A DNA stretch of 64,000 nucleotides from Bursaphelenchus xylophilus (GCA_904066235.2 CAJFCV020000004.1:3038001-3102000); one strand, 5' to 3'. Positions 19,626-31,265 are shown, numbered from the stretch's first letter. Numbers and translations are program-made. Notes: a model not told the origin generated them from the sequence alone.

Positions 19626-19979
19626 TGACTTGTAATAATGAACTGTTATTAATCCTGAAATCATATCGGCACCTCAAGAATGTTTTACACGCAGCAAGGA
19701 AAAGCCGTGAAAAATATTACCGCAAAACTATTCTCGCCAGCAAAAAAAATTCGAGGGGGGTCGTGGGAAAAAATTCATATTTCACGGGTCCCGACGGGAA
19801 ATAATCTGTATTTGGCCAAGTGTATTGCTAGGCTTCCAGAAGTGCGTACTTTAAACAATTTCTGATGACCCTAAAATTTCAATCCGAAACGCTTATTCAA
19901 TTTTTCAGCCATCAGTATCCAATTTGCCCTCCAATTCACATGTTATCCATCATCTTTCCGCATGCCTTCGAACAGCTGA

Positions 19980-20400
19980 CCAGCTCCCGAAATCATGTCC
20001 TCCCGCATGCGAAACCCGTACTTTGCAGTGTCCACTCCCGCTCGCTCCCGATTTCTTTCGCGAAAATGACCCACTCAACGGAGGAGATGCAAAAAATTCG
20101 CGAGGGAAAACGCACGCATCCACCGGGAAAATCCCATCTTTCGCGGCGCCGCTCGTCCGGCTATGGTAATGAGTGTGCGGGGGAGCGTAGCGCGGAGCTT
20201 TGTTTACGGATTCGCAGCGAGATCCCGCGATGATTTTGGGCGGAATATCGCCAATTTTTCGCATTCCCTTTTCCGCGTTGAGCAGCTGATCGTGAGCGGG
20301 AATTTGGGTCAAATTGGGGGTGGGAATGGAATTTATTTGATGCAAGAAAGCTCAATTAGGGTACTGTAATTCTGAAGGAGGCTATATAAAGCCGTTTCCG
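19980..20400 (+). promoter_or_regulatory. GC-richer upstream region with TATA box
   Basis: The block before the 190-aa gene is GC-rich (CTTTCGCGGCGCCGCTCGTC near 20140). TATATAAA lies at 20383-20390. An acceptor (TTTATATTTCAG, AG at 20679-20680) lies 53 nt before the ATG at 20734, so either a 5'-UTR intron or a trans-splice site is likely. Promoter role is inferred. Confidence 0.4.
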
Positions 20401-20733
20401 ATGTGTTTTCAGCAGTTTCGGACGAGTTGCGCAAATTTTCCGAAATTTTAGGTGGAAAAAAGAAAAATGGACAAAAAATCTCTCATATACTGTGTAAATT
20501 AACTTGATACTTTATTATATAGCTTGCAGAATACCTGAGCTTTATTTTCGCAGCAATACCTTCCCATTTTCCCCACAACTTTGTCATTTTTACCTTATTT
20601 TAGGCGACTGTTACCTAAAATAATATAATATGCGCGGATTTTTGCGTTCGTCGATGTATTTAAACTTTTTTATATTTCAGAATCCGAGCAACTTCTCTGA
20701 GCTTCCAAAGCTCATCAAGACTAACCTTACACT

Positions 20734-21866
20734 ATGATTGGTGCCAAATCGGCGACTGTTTTCGACTGTGCACATCAACGTCTTCTCCTGGACAGAACGG
20801 CCTTCCGAGCGATTCAGCACGCCGTAGATGAGATCCTGCACATTTGTCACGTCGACATGCACATCAAGGTGACTTTTTCTTTAGTTTTTTACATTTAGAG
20901 GTGACATTTTATACGATGGAACATGCCTGACAAAATTTGAATATAAGGGATTGATCGTATTTTACCCGTTCTCAAGTTACTCTCTAAAAAATTCCAGGTC
21001 GAATTTTCCGAATTCCAATCGTCTCACGTCTCTTTCCGCCACAAATTCCCATCTCATCATGAAGCAATTCATTTCGTCAAAGAAGCCTTTGATTATGTTC
21101 ACACCCACCCAGTTGGAAGTGTTCCTCTTCGTCCAGAACATGAGAATTTTATTTTGAGAACATTTGAACGCAACATTCATCAGAAGTGGATTGATTTGGG
21201 AGAAGAGGAGGATCATGATGAAGATGTTGTTATATTCGAAGGGTTTGTTAGACTGCCCAAGGAAGTGCAAAAAATGATAATGTAAGCAAAAGACATTGCT
21301 CCATCGTATTTTACAAAGATTGTCATGCTTTAGGGTCATTTTATACGATAAAAAGTGTTTTTTTAAAGAATTGATCGTATAAGACGTCACTAGTGTAAAA
21401 AATGTCGAAGATTCATGAATCGCGTCTATGACGGGACACCGATGAGTAGTTACACCTTATTGCTGACGAAAAGTGACATTTTATACGAAAAAATATGTTT
21501 TTAAAAGTATTCATCGTATAAGATGTCACTTGTGTAAAAAATGTCAAAAATTCAAGCATCGAATTTTCGATAGTCTACTTGTAAGTAGTTACACCATTCT
21601 GCTTGCAAAAAGTTACATTTTATACGATGAAAAGTGTTTTCGGAAGATTGGACAATTTTCTTCGTATAAGATGTCGCCATACTTTATAATTCGTTGACAA
21701 TTTTCTTTGCAGCGCAATGATACCCTCTGAGCATTCGGACGGCGCCAAATGCACGGTGGTGTCGGATCTGATCCATATTCGAATGGCCTCCAAACATCTG
21801 CGATCCCTGGGAAATGAAATCATAAGCGAACATATCTTGTCGTTTGACTGTGTTGCCGCCTTCTAA
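20734..21866 (+). CDS. unknown 190-aa protein, three exons
   Basis: Exons 20734-20868, 20998-21281 and 21713-21866 join in phase (0, then 2) and end in TAA at 21864-21866. The product starts MIGAKSATVFDCAHQRLLLD and ends ISEHILSFDCVAAF. It has a His-rich part (SFRHKFPSHHEAIHFV, YVHTHPVGSV), a short acidic stretch (DLGEEEDHDEDVV, residues ~120-132) and then EGFVRLPKEVQKMI. No signal peptide, membrane segment or domain is recognised. Good splice sites, open frames and balanced composition make it a real gene in my judgement. Intron 1 holds a palindromic MITE and intron 2 an array of three. A possible AATAAA lies at 22226-22231, about 360 nt after the stop. Confidence 0.75.
20901..20968. repeat. 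palindromic MITE in intron 1 of the 190-aa gene
   Basis: Runs from GACATTTTATACGATGGAAC (20903) to TTGATCGTATTTTACCC (~20968). The right arm has changed from the usual GTATAAAATG to GTATTTTAC. Confidence 0.75.
21333..21678. repeat. array of three palindromic MITEs in intron 2 of the 190-aa gene
   Basis: Left arms at 21337, 21477 and 21616 (spacing 140 and 139) each pair with ATTCATCGTATAAGATGTCAC-type right arms (the full arm differs slightly per copy). The spacer 'AAAAATGTCRAARATTCA' and 'GTAGTTACACC' is shared between copies. Confidence 0.9.
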
Positions 21867-22363
21867 CTGCTACCTGCTACTCATTTCATAGCGTTTATGT
21901 TTTGTTTGATTGTACATAGAGCTGGTTTTTGTTAGCTTACCTACGACTGGTCGTGGTTTTTTCTTCTTGGCTTATAAGGCTTACAGTATCATTTTCAATA
22001 CGGTTTTATTATGTTTTCTTCTTCTTCATAGTCTTTCGTATTCATTTACAAAACCTCCAAAAAAGTTGTTTAGTCTTTCATAACGTTTTATATTATTTCA
22101 GTCATTAGTTAGTAACCTAGTATAATATTATTAATAGTTGGTTTGAAAATGTAAATAGTGTCTTTCTATAACTAAAATTAATTTTTTTATAGTTAGTTTA
22201 GTTATTATTCAATTTTACGACGATGAATAAATTATGACACAACAGTTTTCTGGATTTTTTGATCGTGTGTGTGTGTGGAACTGAGTATTGAAAACATTTT
22301 TTTCGCAAAATTCCATCTCGCTATGTCTTCTGATTACGGGTATGACTTATTTATCCGATCGGC

Positions 22364-22678
22364 GGACATTTTATACGCTGAAACCTTTCCAAACACTTTT
22401 CATCGTATAAAATGTCACAAGAAGAAAATTGACTCTAAACCTCACTGTGTCTTCTGATTACGGGTATGACCTATTTGTCCGATCGGCGGACATTTTATAC
22501 GCTGAAACATTTCCAAACACTTTTCACCGTATAAAATGTCACAAGAAGAAAATTTACTCTAAATTTCAATTTTGTAATTTTATTAACCCCCAAAGTAATT
22601 ATTGGACAAATAAATATTTTTTGCGGTGAAATTTTACACAAACATCTCTAAACATCTTTGATCGTATAAAACGTCTGC
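22364..22678. repeat. palindromic MITE pair plus a solo arm
   Basis: GACATTTTATACGCTGAAAC copies start at 22366 and 22490 and end in TCATCGTATAAAATGTCAC and TCACCGTATAAAATGTCAC. The 124-bp unit, including 'CTTCTGATTACGGGTATGAC', is almost identical in both, so the duplication is recent. A right arm GATCGTATAAAACGTC follows at ~22661. Confidence 0.9.
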
Positions 22679-22679
22679 A

Positions 22680-23240
22680 CATTCCCAAAAAGTACACTTA
22701 AATTTTAGGAAGTAACCTAACAACCTAACTCATGTCAATTTTACTAAATCAGCTGATTTCCGAGAAATGGGAGGGAAAACCACGTGGTTTTCGACAAAAG
22801 GGACGTCCCGACGTTCGCAAAACGAGTTTTTTTATGGGAACCACGAGGTTAGACAAAACGGGGTGTGGACGGGTGGTGCGATATTACTATGTTCGAGTGT
22901 TCTTTGGGGGTCTACTTGGAAATGTTTCCAAATTTTTTCACTTTTCATAATTTCAAAAAATATGTCATCCTGACGGATTTGTTCCAAATTGGTCTCACAA
23001 AAACCTTCATGATGACGTATTTACCCCATAAACAGTTTTAATCAAACAAATTTTATTTATATGATGCAACAATGACATATAGAGCATATGTATTGTTTAC
23101 AAACAAGATAAGCCCCCTCACCGAAAGTGCACATTATTGTAGTTCAAGCGCGTGAAAGCGAGAGATAAACAGGCAGTTCGAAGTAATTCATCAAAATTGT
23201 CACTTCAAACATGGCTTAGAGCAATGCGTCTTACCTTTGT
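22680..23240. other. no recognised gene
   Basis: Two overlapping plus-strand ORFs (72 and 68 aa, 22732-22973) in different frames match nothing I know. AT-rich otherwise. Confidence 0.25.
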
Positions 23241-23256
23241 CTTTTTGTTCAGGTTT

Positions 23257-23583
23257 TATCATATAACATGGCAAAAAATGTCTTCATTTTAAATGTTATT
23301 TTTTTTGTCAGCACGACAGTAGTAAACCCTATATTTAAAAAAAATTGTAGCCGGATGAAGGAGGACATGTTATACGATGAAATTTTTAAACGCCATTTTT
23401 TAAAACGATTCATCGTATAAAATGTCGCCACAACTCCCTATAATCTAGAATTTTTTATGTCAGCACGACAGTAGTAAACCCCTTATTGAAAAAAATCATA
23501 GCCGAATGAAGGAGATCATGTTATACGATGAAATTTTTAAACGCCATTTTTTAAAACGATTCATCGTATAAAATGTCGCCACA
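23257..23583. repeat. palindromic MITE pair plus a solo arm
   Basis: GACATGTTATACGATGAAAT (23364) and TCATGTTATACGATGAAATT (23516) each end in GATTCATCGTATAAAATGTC followed by GCC. The ~152-bp unit includes 'TCAGCACGACAGTAGTAAAC'. A degraded arm TTTTATCATATAACATGGC lies at ~23257. Confidence 0.9.
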
Positions 23584-23599
23584 ACCGATAAATTAGAAC

Positions 23600-24231
23600 C
23601 TCGTTTAATTAGAAACTCTTATCAGCTGTCTATCGATAAACAGTCATCTGTCATCGTTTTTTATTTTTAAAAGAGTCTCCCAGATAACAAGTAAAATATA
23701 TAAAGTAGCGGCTTTTGTCATTATTCATATTGCTCCGGTTTTATTAGTGTTCACAACATTGCTACCTGAATTGTCAATTCATATCGTAACATTGGTCTTT
23801 GAGCCGCTAATCCCAAAAAAATGTTTCTAATTTAATTCCAGTTGAAGAGTTGGGCCCATAAATTTGGGGAAACTTTTCGCCTCGAGCAGTCACGTGGTCC
23901 GCCCAGACATTTTTCGGGCGATACGCCAATAAAGTGGAGAGGGGATCATACGAAATTGAGGGAAGAGGTCTTTTGTTCTTTTTTTGTTTGATATAGATAT
24001 ATATTATATAATAATATAATTTAATGTATGTGGATGACATGTACAGGTATAGAAGTTGTTTTTGTTGTCGTTGAAAGAATGCTTATTTTTAGGAGCTTTT
24101 TGGATGCCTTTGGGGTGTAAATGGGACATTTATGAGAGCTGGGAGATAAGGCTAAATGAGGAGAGTCGGCCAGAGAAAAAACTATTTTCTCTGGCCAAAC
24201 TTCTCTTTATTTCCTACATGGTGCTGCATTT
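23600..24231. other. no recognised gene
   Basis: Contains TATATAAAG at 23697 without an obvious gene after it and a 77-aa minus-strand ORF (23807-24040) of low-complexity Tyr/Ile composition. Nothing supported. Confidence 0.25.
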
Positions 24232-24330
24232 TTGTGGCTCTGTTTGAATCGGCCATAACTTCTTTATTTTTGGGCCAAATTAGAAGGTGCCTTTTCTCCC
24301 TGATCCTCAGGATCTCCCATTTTGTTTCAT
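24232..24330. repeat. truncated copy of the CAGGGTG-type MITE family
   Basis: 'TGTGGCTC', 'TTTGAATCGGCCATAACTTC', 'TTTTTGGGCCAAATT' and 'CCCTGATCCTCAG...CCCATTTTGTTT' match the left halves of the elements at 34206-34886 and 40676-40916. It is cut at the right by the MITE at 24335. Confidence 0.7.
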
Positions 24331-24334
24331 ATTA

Positions 24335-24785
24335 ACAAGAGAAGTACTCGAAGTGCGACGCTCAGATTTTGATGAAACTTGCCACAAATTTAGAACAATT
24401 TTTTCTAAGATATATGCGAGAATCCTAGCTCGCGCTTTGCAGAAACAACCGAGATTTTTAGATCGAAAGTCGGCGAAAATTTAGGACTTTTTTTCCGAAT
24501 TTCGGCACGAACAGTTTCATGCCTATTTCTACCGTAAAGGATAACGTTTCTACAAAAAATCGAATTTTTCCGCACGAAACTGCCAAAGTTATGGCCAAAA
24601 AGCGTTTTTCCCTCTGATCGCTCTCCACGTTTATCGCTCTCTCTCGGCGGCAAAAATCGTTCGATATCTCGGCCGCGCCGGCAAAGCGCGAGCAAAAACT
24701 TTCAGAAATTGATGTTTCGTCCATACCCGACGTGTGTGCAAAATTTAAAGAAAATCTGAGCGTCGCACTTGGAGTACTTCCCCTG
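24335..24785. mobile_element. CAGGGGAAG MITE, copy A
   Basis: First of nine copies of a ~450-bp element with inverted ends GAAGTACTCCAAGTGCGACG. Shared interior marks are GCGAGAATCCTAGCTCGCGC, 'GAAACAACCGAGATTTTTAGA', GTTTCATGCCTATTTCTACC, 'CTCTCTCGGCGGCAAAAATC' and CCATACCCGACGTGTGTGC. Left end diverged (CAAGAGAAGTACTCG), right end CCCCTGG. ORFs of 60-140 aa inside copies are not conserved as proteins. Confidence 0.9.
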
Positions 24786-25269
24786 GAAATATCTTGTGAA
24801 AATTTATTAGACTCCACGAAAAAAATACTTGAAATCTTGGCTGCTCCTGTACAGCATTGAGCCAAAATTTTCAACAATTAAAAAGCGGATTGGCCAGGTA
24901 ATCCATGCAAAAATTAAATAAAAAAAACTGCTCGCACATAGAAAAAATTACTTTGTGAAAATTTTTTTTTATAAAATCGTAGTTCACTTTATCACACTTC
25001 ATTCCACAGTCTCTTCCTCCATACCACCCAGGTATTTCTCCACAAAATAGACGCGTGAAAAGAGTTTATTCAACCACTTTCGATCTTCCATGAAAAGAAA
25101 AAGGGAGAGTCGCGTGCCAGTTGATCTTCATCCGCCCCGAAAGTGAGTAACTGCGGATCGGAAATGGTGTTGGAATCGGGGAAGCGTGACAGGGAACGCG
25201 CCCATTTTCGGATGTGATTTTTGGTGTTGGAACTTTTTTGATTGTGCAATACAAAAGGCCAAGTTTTAA

Positions 25270-26111
25270 AGATTTAATACGGCTACTTTTGAATTCAATT
25301 TTTTGCGGCTTTGAAGGCGAAAAGTAAAAAAAAGGTCGGCAAAATAGCAGTAAAATAACACTTTCAGAGTACCCCAAGTGCGACGCTTAGATTTTGATGA
25401 AACTTGGCACAAATTTAGAATAGTTTTTTCTAAGAAATATGCGAGAATCCTAGCTCGCGCTTCGCAGAAACAACCGAGATTTCTACATCGAAAGTCGGCC
25501 AAAATTTAAGACTTTTTGCCAAATTTCGGCACGAAAAGTTTCATGCCTATTTCTACCGTAAAGGATAATTTTTACTACAAAAAATCAATTTTTTCCGGAC
25601 GAAACTGGCCAAGTTATGGCCAGAAAAGTTTTTCTCTCTAACCGCTTTCCGCGTTTAGCGTACTCTCTCGGCGGTAAAAATCGTTCGATATCTCGGCGGC
25701 GCTCGCAAAGCGCGAGCTAAGACTTTCAGGAATGGATACCTAGTCCATACCTGACGTGTGTGCAAAATTTAAAGAAAATCTGGGCGTCGCACTTGGGGTA
25801 CTTCCCTTGTTGGTACGGATGCAAGATTCCACTGTAATTTTTTCTCGACGTGACTATTTCGTTTGTAAAGTCACTGGTGGTGATTTTTGGGGATTTGCAC
25901 TCACCAGAAAAAGCCAGGGTGCAAGCGACAGCCAAAAAAGTCTATTGCACGGTGGAAGGTGCGCCTTTGTTTTTTTCTCACAGATGTCGCAAAAATAGCT
26001 CACGTGACTTTACGAAAATACTAGTATTGTCACAATAAACAACGATTTTTTTTGGGCATTTCGTCTCCCAAGCCGTAAAATTCCCAATTCAAAAGTAGCC
26101 GTACCGGTCCT
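25270..26111. mobile_element. TTAA-flanked TIR element with a nested MITE
   Basis: TTAA at 25266-25269 and 26112-26115 flanks ends AGATTTAATACGGCTACTTT and the inverse of AGGACCGGTACGGCTACTTT. The shared core CGGCTACTTTTGAATT makes the TIR. Its right part (25866-26012) matches the interior of the TTAA element at 18586-19850 ('CGACAGCC', 'CTATTGCACGGTG'). Copy B of the CAGGGGAAG MITE is inserted within it. Confidence 0.75.
25365..25809. mobile_element. CAGGGGAAG MITE, copy B
   Basis: Same interior as copy A; ends CAGAGTACCCCAAGTG and CACTTGGGGTACTTCCCTTG. Nested inside the TTAA element. Confidence 0.88.
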
Positions 26112-26119
26112 TTAAGCCG

Positions 26120-27110
26120 ACTTAGAATATCTTGGATTTTAATTTTAAGAAAACAAAAGAATCCCTAAACTGATTAGCTCTTCGTATACGAATAGTGTAC
26201 TAAATAATTTAATTCGGCCAGTGGATAAAGAGAGTGTGCAAAATGGGGTTTAATGACCACTAGTGCCGCGCCGCACAAGGCCCTCAATCAACTTGTCGCG
26301 AACACAAAAAGTCTCGGCCCAAATTTGAAATTGTTTTCCCGCTCTAATTCGATTGTTCGGCCAGAAGGGGGGAGTTGTAAAGCCGCATTAATCTCTTTGT
26401 TTTTGAGGTGGTAAAAAGCGGAGGCTTTTGGGTGTTTTGATGGACGGGAAGTTATAAATTTTGAGTGGCCTCTATTACAACCTCAGATAAAAATATGGGC
26501 ATTAAAATTTTTACATTATTTTTTGAGAAAAAAAAACGATTTTTTATTTTGAAAATCTACAAGATAATTGCAAAATTTTGACATTTTTCGACAAAAAAAT
26601 CTTGCCGGATCTTATCAGTTACTGGCTAGAAATGTGTTATATGTTATAATAACATCTATGAGACTATTTTTTTTCATGTTTTATTGAAATGTAGTCTTCG
26701 CAATTTAATAAATATACTGTAAATTTCAATTAGAAGCCTTAAAGACATTTTTAGACGTATTCTTTTTATTCATGTATACCATGACCCTCAACATGCTCCA
26801 AAATTGTTGAAAATCCCGTATTTGCCCCCATCGAAATTTGATCCATTTCCTTCTACATACACCTAAATATACTCGGTATTTACCCATAATATGTATGTTC
26901 CATTCCCATTGTTTTATCTCAATTTTCCCATTGAGCGCTCAAGAAGTCGCCCTTTTCCCGCTATTCGTTGTATTTTGTTTGTTGTTCGCCCTCAGGGCTT
27001 TTTGTTTTTTGCCCACTGTTTGTTTGTATATACTAGGCCATTTTGGTCATCAATAAATTTGAGGACCTTGAGTATTTATCGAAATATTTTTTTTTCGGAA
27101 AAATAAAAAT
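26120..27110. other. no recognised gene
   Basis: AT-rich sequence; ORFs of about 70 aa at 26838-27106 are Phe/Leu-rich and overlap in two frames. Not supported as genes. Confidence 0.25.
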
Positions 27111-27113
27111 ATA

Positions 27114-27170
27114 CAGGGTGGTTCAGCTAAGTTCGCGGATGTAAAATGCTTATAACTTTTTATAGGATTG
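27114..27170. repeat. solo mariner-like end
   Basis: TACAGGGTGGTTCAGCTAAG begins at 27112. It looks like a Tc1/mariner terminus next to TA, but the inverse end was not found in the window. Confidence 0.45.
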
Positions 27171-27609
27171 TGCAATTTTTATGAGCAATAGCTCATTTTA
27201 TTCCCTAGTAGTTGCCATTTTGTTTAAAAAAAAGGTCATTAAAAATGATCAATCCTACGTTAAGTTATGACCCTTCAAAGTCAAACATGTTTTTTCACGT
27301 AAATTTTTCATTTTTCAGTATATAGTAAACAATATTTTTATACGAAAACGGAAAAAGTAACAAAAAGTGGACGGCTTTACGAGCCCTCTGATCATAAATA
27401 TTAGCCATGAAAACCGATTCTCCTACTATTTTTTACGGCTCTTGAGACACACTCCGATTTATAACCTCGCAAAAAGTCTATACTCTTGGAACCGTGGGAT
27501 GTTTCTTGATCTTTTTGGATTTATTTCCATTATTTCACAGATTGTAAATTTTTTGAATTAAAAATTTTTTTAATTAAAAAATTTTTTTTTAATTATTTTT
27601 TTTAATTTA

Positions 27610-28058
27610 CAAGGGAAGTACTCCAAGTGCGACGCTCAGATTTTCTTTAAATTTTGCACACACGTCGGGTATGGACTAAATATCAATTCCTGAAAGTTTT
27701 AGCTCGCGCTTTGCCGGCGCCGCTGAGATATCGAACGATTTTTGCCGCCGAGAGAGCACGCTAAGCGTGGAGAGCGGTCAGAGAGAAAAGCGCTTTTTGG
27801 CCATAACTTTGGCAGTTTCGAGCGGAAAAATTTGATTTTTTGTAGAAACATTATCCTTTATGGTTGAAATAGGCATGAAACTTTTCGAGCCGAAATTCGG
27901 CAAAAAGTCCTAAATTTTGGTCGACTTTTGATCTAAAAATCTCGGCTGTTTCTGCAAAGCGCGATCTAGAATTCTCGCATATATCTTAGAAAAAATTATT
28001 CTAAATTTGTGCCAAGTTTCATTAAAATCTGAGCGTCGCACTTGGAGTACTTCCCCTG
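27610..28058. mobile_element. CAGGGGAAG MITE, copy C (reverse orientation)
   Basis: Ends CAAGGGAAGTACTCCAAGTG and GCACTTGGAGTACTTCCCCT + G; TA on both sides (27608-27609 and 28059-28060). Interior inverted relative to copy A. Confidence 0.92.
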
Positions 28059-28059
28059 T

Positions 28060-29317
28060 AAGATTCACCTCATGTACAAGGTCAGAGATGGCTCGCAAAA
28101 GCACTATTTCCCCTGTTAATTTTATTTTTTTTGAGATCGCAAAAACAGCCGAAAGAATCAACAATTTTTGTAGATGAGAGACTCCGAGAAATGAGGAGAG
28201 ACAGCCAGAAAAAAAAAGTTTTTTGCCATACCCTTGCCTTTTCTGCGTGGTAAAACCTTGTTTTTTGCAGAGAAAATTTTATTTGTACCTTTGAACATAT
28301 TGACTCGAAAAAGTTTCGAAATGATGACTTATCTCGACCTTTCGACCGTTTCAAAGTTCAACTATTTTTATAAAAATTGCTGATATTTCAAATAAAGAAA
28401 AAAATTTTTTTGAGGTCTACTCGGTCTATTACTCTTGAAATTTCATTTGCTATTAAATTCAACGTATTTTTCATCCATATTTCACCATTTTCCACTATTT
28501 TTTTCTTTTTTTTTATCTTGCTATTTTTATTTTGAAAAAGAAACTTGGAAGTTTTAAACTTTCCTCTACCGTAATCTAATCAAAAATTTTCGCTTCTCAC
28601 CCCGTTCTGTTACCCATTTGTCGCTCACTGTGCTTCCATATGATCCGCCTTTTCCTTTCCCATAATCAATTTTTTTCATTTTTTCGAAAAGAAAAGTCGG
28701 CCTTGATATTCAAAAATTGCGTTCAAAGGAGAGAAAATTGCGCGGCCTTTTTTTGGAGGTTATTTCGGAACGCTCCAAAAAAAAGTTGGAGCGGAAAAGA
28801 GGCGATCTCTGAAAGGTATTAACAGCACATTTCTGTGCCGCTTTATGGCGACGAGTAAGGTGTGGGGGTTGGAGAAAAAAAAAATAATTTTGCGTGGGAA
28901 TCTTAACTATAAAATCTGAATTGGAGATCAAAGTGGGTGTAGATTAAAGCGGCTTACTGTATTTTATGCTTAGAAACCATTTTTAGAGCCGGGGAGGTAC
29001 AAAAAATGTTTTTTTGTGGGAAAAGGCAAAAAATCATCATGTATAATATAATTTTGTAGAATTAATATTGTAAAAGGCTTAAAAATTAATAATACTTTGC
29101 ACATTTGATCTATTACTGCTTATTTTTCTTTTTTTGGAGCTTTTTGTCACTCCATTACTGTCTAGAACAGAATGCCAAAAATGGCGGGAATTTGAATTTT
29201 TCGAATTTTTAAGCCTAATTGTTTATCAAAATTTATTCTACAGGACTCAAAGCACCTAAAAATATCATAAATTACACTGTAATTCTTCAAACTATCTCTA
29301 TTTTTGTCTCCAAACAT
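28060..29317. other. no recognised gene; diverged MITE relics
   Basis: 28150-28330 shows weak similarity in order of motifs to the CAGGGGAAG MITE interior (gagacagccagaaaaa, then a Lys-codon-like run). The remainder is low-complexity AT-rich sequence. Confidence 0.3.
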
Positions 29318-29320
29318 CTG

Positions 29321-30537
29321 GGGCCTGTTTCACTAACATAAAAATAAATAAAATGAAAAGTAGGGGGGAGCGAGAGAGCATCGAAAACGCGTTTGCGATC
29401 GAGAGAAACCGGACGAAAAGCAGAAGTAGCCTACTTCTCTTTCGGAGTGACTTTTTGCGTCCAAAACCGGGGTTGGCGGCATAATTTTGGCCATAACTTT
29501 TTTCTCAATTGGTATTGGAACACCCTTCAAAAAACCAAATAAAGCTGACGGTTGAGACTACAACATATCCAAATTTCGTTGTTTTATTTTCAAGAGTAGA
29601 TTAGTTATATAGCTTAAAGTACAGAGTACATTTACACTGAAGATACGAAATGTATTATTTCTCGGTCAATTTCAAAATGTTGACGCTTTAATTTATACCA
29701 GTCGATAGCCCATCTTTTTTTCCATGAGGCTTTTTTAGAGGGTCAATTGTAGGTCTTATTATGGCTGAGTTATGGCAAATTTAACTCCATTTTTGTCATA
29801 AAAAGAGACCTCAAATCAAAGGAAGGGGAAAAGTTCGCCCCTTTCGGAACGACTTTTTATGGTCAAAAATGGAGGTTACCTTGATTTAATTGCCCGTAAC
29901 TCTATCAGTTTATGATATATCGCCACCCCTCAAAAAACATAATGTAGCTAAGAAACGGCTCTACACACTGATATGAAACTTGTAATTATTCTTATAAACA
30001 TTGGTGAGAAAAATTCGTTTTTATTCCGCGAAGAAGAAAAAACGAGATGGTTGGCCGTACTACTGTAAAATTAGCGGTCCATCGGGCTATAAAAGGAATT
30101 CAAAACACATATTGTCTAAAACTACTTAAAAAATTCTATGTGTTGTTTTTTGGAGGGTTTCAATCCGAAAAGTTTTACCCAAGTTATGGGGATTTTAAGC
30201 TAAAATTTAGCCGATTTTCTCAAAAGTTAAAGCACGCGTACTTTACGATTTTTTTAAGGACGGGTTTTGGCACCACAGCAATGAAAATAGTCTTGGTGAT
30301 AGCTAAAACTGTCAGCTTCATTCTAAATTTTGAAGGGTGTTCCTAGACCAACTGAGAAAAAAGTTATGGCCAAAATACTGCCGCGAACCGCGGTTTTGGA
30401 CGTAAAAAGTCACTCCCGCAAAAGTAGGCTACTTCTGCTTTTCGTCCGGTTTCTCTCGCTCGCAAACGCGTTTTCGATGCTCTCTCGCTCCCCCCTACTT
30501 TTCATTTTATTTATTTTTATGTTAGTGAAACAGGCCC
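29321..30537. mobile_element. 1.2-kb TIR element with CTG duplication and ~210-bp arms
   Basis: GGGCCTGTTTCACTAACATA at 29321 is inverted at the right end (TATGTTAGTGAAACAGGCCC, to 30537). CTG stands on both sides. Arms run to ~29540 and from ~30327. The motif order 'CGGAGTGACTTTTTGCGTCC...GGCCATAACTTTTTTCTCAA' of the arms returns in diverged form in the centre (29815-29940, CGGAACGACTTTTTATGGTC). No transposase ORF. Confidence 0.82.
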
Positions 30538-30539
30538 CT

Positions 30540-31260
30540 GAATCCCCTAGTATAAAATATAGTAATATATGTACATAATCTCCTTCCTCTTTTTCAAACA
30601 GAATTAAAACGGATACGCTTGAGAGGAAATTTGAGCCAAATTGGGATACGGGGCAAGATCCACACGCTTACATAATTAGATCCGGGAATGGCCGATAATT
30701 ACTGCTGAAAGGACAAACTTTCCCACATTTTTTCTCTTTTAATGACTATTCTGAAAATTACGTGCAAAAATTGAGTGGGTTGGGCTTAAAAATGTGGAAT
30801 ATTACATACAGATAGGGTCACTTCGTATCTTGAAATTTCCAAATTGCAAAGAATGATAAAAATTTCTTTCAATTTTGTCCCAAAAATGTCAAAAATATGT
30901 GTGTTATGCGTCATTTTCAATTTATCTTTTTCCAACTACTGTAATTTTTCTCTTGCTGCAGCTGTGAACGCACTGTTAATCCCCTGTAAATCCATTAATT
31001 TTAAAATTTGCATATTTCCGACAATATTCCCAACCGCTCCCGCAACCGAATTAATTCAACCAAAACGACCTTTTTCCCTTCTTCTTCTTAGAGCCGACCT
31101 TTAAATCATGTTCGGTCCGCTCGAAATCTGGCGGATTCAGAAAATCGGCGCTAATCCCTCGGCTTTTCAGTCTAATTCTGATTTCTGCTGGGAATTTTTG
31201 GGTTATTCTTAAGATTTGCGTGTGGCTAATGAAGTCTACACTTCGCAAAGCAATTTATAA
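30540..31260. other. no recognised gene
   Basis: A short open stretch after an acceptor-like AACAG at 30602 reads TDTLERKFEPNWDTGQDPHA up to a stop near 30700; too short and unmatched to call. The 86-aa ORF at 30844-31104 is hydrophobic but unsupported. Confidence 0.2.
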
Positions 31261-31265
31261 ACGGG

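Larger units (their letters stand above)
18586..19850. mobile_element. TTAA-flanked TIR element carrying an rps-18 fragment
   Basis: Near-identical ~131-bp terminal inverted repeats begin AGTACGCACTTCTGGAAGCC (18586) and end with the inverse at 19850. TTAA stands on both sides (18582-18585 and 19851-19854). TTAA duplications are typical of piggyBac-like elements, though the ends here are AG and not the usual CCC/CCT. There is no transposase ORF. The interior holds a partial rps-18 gene (18819-19240) and a nested hairpin (19445-19622). Confidence 0.85.

Noticed and set aside
22260..23110. CRISPR-like regular repeats (hairpins at even spacing)
   Set aside because: Repeats are inverted-arm MITEs with similar, not unique, spacers, and the host is eukaryotic.
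24405..24877. ORFs within CAGGGGAAG MITEs (also at 28, 35, 37, 42, 44 and 55 kb)
   Set aside because: Frames differ in length and start between copies and include stops at varied places; a non-coding MITE explains them.
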